Assembly (NCBI GenBank): GCA_016713925.1
Contig: JADJOH010000002.1
Coordinates: 868,001 to 932,000 of the forward strand
Length of the DNA stretch: 64,000 nucleotides
Source of the DNA: Bacteroidota bacterium
Lineage (GTDB): Bacteria > Bacteroidota > Bacteroidia > AKYH767-A > OLB10
Direction: 5' to 3'
The notes under the pieces were generated by a model, which had not been told where the DNA came from, made no database searches, and was given only the letters and a program-made list of their open reading frames with translations. Position numbers and translations under genes: made by a program. Of the stretch, positions 61,825 through 64,000 are shown in pieces. Position 1 is the first letter of the stretch; the number at the start of each line of letters is the position of its first letter.

Positions 61825-62223
61825 GACGCTGCAAAGTACGGGAAAAAGAAACTAAATCTTTCCGGTTCCCGGTAAACTTTCTTCCTCAAAGATCTTGAAG
61901 AAGGATGGGTAGGATATAGGCTTTATGCTTATCTTGACAGAATATAGAGTTAGTACTTTAATAAAAATCCTCCGTGATTCTACGTGCTCTTAGTGCCTTA
62001 GTGGTTAAAAAGGAAAATTCCTTCGAGGACGAAAATCTTCATTCATCTAAAATCAATTAATATTTTCGGTAATATAAATATTTTCAAATAAAAAGCAACA
62101 TCATTGGTTTCACGCAGAGGTCGCTGAGCCGCAGAGTTTTTAAGAGGCGCAGTAAAAAGCAAGCAGCCAGAAGCGAGAAGCAAGCAGCAAAAAATACTAT
62201 TGGCACTTAAAATCTTTACTCAC
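61825..62223. other. Intergenic region with low-complexity sequence
   Basis: 399 bases. A CACGCAGAGGTCGCTGAGCC segment near 62110, of a type scattered through Bacteroidota genomes, precedes a purine-rich run of AAGCAAGCAG and AAGCGAG units at 62155-62190. No gene. Confidence 0.5.
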
Positions 62224-63640
62224 CTAAAATTTGAATAACTTAGACGAAACACTTTCTACATCAGTAATTAAATTGACAAGATAACCCCCCTTCGCCACCG
62301 CATTCATCGGTATCTCTCCCGTCACATACCCTCCACTTATCACCTCAATTTTCTTCTCGTACACCAGCCTCCCTTCCATATCAAACAACCTTAAACTCCC
62401 TGTTCTTCCTTTGAGTTTGGAGGCGTTGACGTGAATCATATTCGACTCGCTGTTGAACCATGCCTGAAAAAACACCTCCTGCTCCGGTACATTTTCATCC
62501 AACCCAACACTCAGCGTATCACAAGGGGAACCCACCCATGCGCCGAGCTCGTAATCGGGGTTATTAGGCAAACCGTAATAAGTCCTTGCCCCACCCAGGT
62601 AAAAACTATATGGCTGAAAATCGCAAGCAGACCCTAAAGAGTCAGGATAATTAATGACGCTGAGATGGGTGTTGATGGTAGTGGAATAAAGAATCAGGGT
62701 GGATAGGGCCATCCGCTACCTAAGCCAATATAAGCGGAACTGATATAAATTTTACCATCAGGTGCTAATTCCATACCGGCGGGACCTGCATCAATGGTAG
62801 AGAATCTACTAAAACCCGGGATGCGGGTATATTCGCTGCAGTTAGATCAAATTGGTAGAGTTTGCTCCAAATATTATATTGTTGTTGGTTAGATATTGCA
62901 TATAGTCGATTTACAACCGGGACAATCTCTCCATGATAATATTTAAATGGACCCCCTGGTGGAGCATGAGGTTCAACAAGCATTTGACTTGAAAGAGTTC
63001 CAAGACATCTGTTAAAATTGAATATTCCTAAATAACTTCCCCAGCCACTTAGAACTAACTTATCTCCGTTGGTATTAAAACTCATATCACCGGCCGCATC
63101 AAAATGCGATGCTCCTATATACTGAACTGCTCAGGGTATTATTCCTGGATGAATCCAGTTTATATCCCCAAAACTAATAATTTGGAATATATGAGGAGAT
63201 GTCCACCGGCGTGTTACCAACCAAGCAACGTCCATTCCATGCCTGACAGCAGCCAGCATACCCTGTACAGGATGATTTTCAATCTGAAATTCCTTATGAG
63301 CAACCTGACCAAGCCGCCTTGGAGCTAAAGGTCTAGAAGACAGGGCAAAAGGGCTACACAGTAGAATAACAAGTATCCGGGACTACTACCCCGCCATAAG
63401 GGTTACATAGAATGTAGCTATCAGTAACCGATTTGAGGCAGAATGATCATATCATGATACCAGTTCACGGCCTACTAATGTATCACCATTGAATAATTTA
63501 TTGTGATTGGTTGAACAAGGTTTCATTCTTTAAACCATATGAGAATTGGTAGTATTTCCGGATGCGCCAAAAAATATTAAATTACCAACTGTCACTAATT
63601 GAGGAACATCCCGCTCGCAAAAATGAAGAACCGGATTTAA
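62224..63640 (-). pseudogene. T9SS type A surface protein, many frameshifts
   Basis: One protein is scattered over several frames. From its N-terminal side: GNLIFFGASGNTTNSH near 63575; PVQGMLAAVRHGMDVAWLVTRRW (63170-63280, in part); SHFDAAGDMSFNTNGDKLVLSGWGSYLG to LYQFDLTAANIPASRVLVDS (63110-62810); IDAGPAGMELAPDGKIYIS (62800-62745); then 62712-62224, NTHLSVINYPDSLGSACDFQ (in part), GLPNNPDYELGAW and a type A sorting domain (RLFDMEGRLVYEK, SSKLFKF). The order matches the propeller-like lipocalin/WD40 surface proteins of Bacteroidota. At least four frame changes occur in 1.4 kb, so this is either decayed or poor sequence at a contig end. Confidence 0.7.
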
Positions 63641-64000
63641 AAAAGCTCATTGGTGGTGTAAAATTGATCCCTGCGCTGTCCCCAAAGCACCAGTTATTAT
63701 AATTGAATTTGAGCAACATTTCAACCAACAACCGAGTCATCAACCAAAGGCAAAAGAATTTTTTATAAGTAAAATTTCGGAAAAACTTTAAAAAGCAGGT
63801 AACTCATTTAAATACGGAATGGGGGGATTGAAAACCCTATCTGTTGGTGGCGGCGCAAAAGGTGCAACTCTACCTTGCATATGGAGTGGAAAAGCCAACC
63901 CGCGAGAAAGAAAGTAGTATCATAATAAATCAAAATAAAGTAACTTAAGCCCCAACAAACCCATATTCTCCTAAAGTAGCTGGGACATGGATAATAGGAA
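63641..64000. other. Unreadable right end
   Basis: The last 360 bases show no continuous coding frame on either strand and no motif that I recognise. It probably continues the broken T9SS gene, or is low-quality contig-end sequence. Confidence 0.4.

Overview
The window looks like chromosomal DNA of a Bacteroidota bacterium, probably a free-living relative of the Chitinophagales/Sphingobacteriales. The evidence is: several proteins with type IX secretion (T9SS) sorting domains of types A and B, promoters of the Bacteroidota form TAnnTTTG (some with an upstream TTG), a long-form PurF, bactofilin next to AtpZ, and many small palindromic or short-period repeats between genes. No rRNA, tRNA, insertion sequence, prophage or CRISPR-cas locus was recognised.

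Layout. 1-1.6 kb: the start of a CPBP protease, then dusB behind two heptanucleotide repeat arrays. 1.6-5.7 kb: a compact arsenic/thiol-type operon read leftwards (arsR, small thioredoxin, rhodanese, ArsP-like permease, a lipoprotein fusing rhodanese to an ArsF-like domain, an ArsG-like transporter, a DinB-fold protein); three copies of TTCG-N8-CGAA lie in front of arsR and of the rest. 5.9-7.2 kb: bactofilin, atpZ and an AtpI-like membrane protein, without the ATP synthase genes. 7.3-15.2 kb: J-domain protein, dxr, rseP, a secreted protein, an outer-membrane barrel, scpA and a flippase-like membrane protein. 15.3-29.9 kb: genes of the lower kynurenine pathway (3-hydroxyanthranilate dioxygenase, an SDR, 2-aminomuconate semialdehyde dehydrogenase, ACMSD) mixed with a nuclease-like secreted protein, a YbdK-type ligase, an aldose epimerase, a PKD-repeat T9SS protein and an ALDH7 enzyme. 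30-31.6 kb: a DUF5777-type barrel with two cytochrome-like lipoproteins. 31.8-42.6 kb: purF, a split ALDH16 pair, recO, purD, an S9 peptidase and a PhoD-like phosphatase. 43-52.3 kb: a CotH T9SS protein, lepA, and a three-gene operon of ECF sigma factor, a membrane-anchored PKD/T9SS-B-domain protein (probable anti-sigma) and a large secreted T9SS-B protein. 52.5-61.8 kb: metF, purQ, an outer-membrane barrel, yicC-gmk-nadD, an EamA transporter with an ArsC/Spx-like protein, an NTF2-like lipoprotein, hemW and a kynurenine-formamidase-like cyclase. The last 1.8 kb hold a badly frameshifted T9SS type A protein.

Sequence quality matters. The YbdK ligase, ALDH7 and purF are each interrupted by one or more single-base length changes; in purF and ALDH7 these fall in homopolymers. 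Repairing them gives family-length proteins (purF gives exactly 632 residues), so read or assembly error is more likely than gene death. Frameshift density rises further at the right end.

The two most interesting systems are the arsenic-type operon, with its rhodanese-ArsF fusion and operators wrapped around the -7 box, and the sigma/anti-sigma/T9SS-B operon, where a T9SS sorting-type domain sits on an inner-membrane protein.
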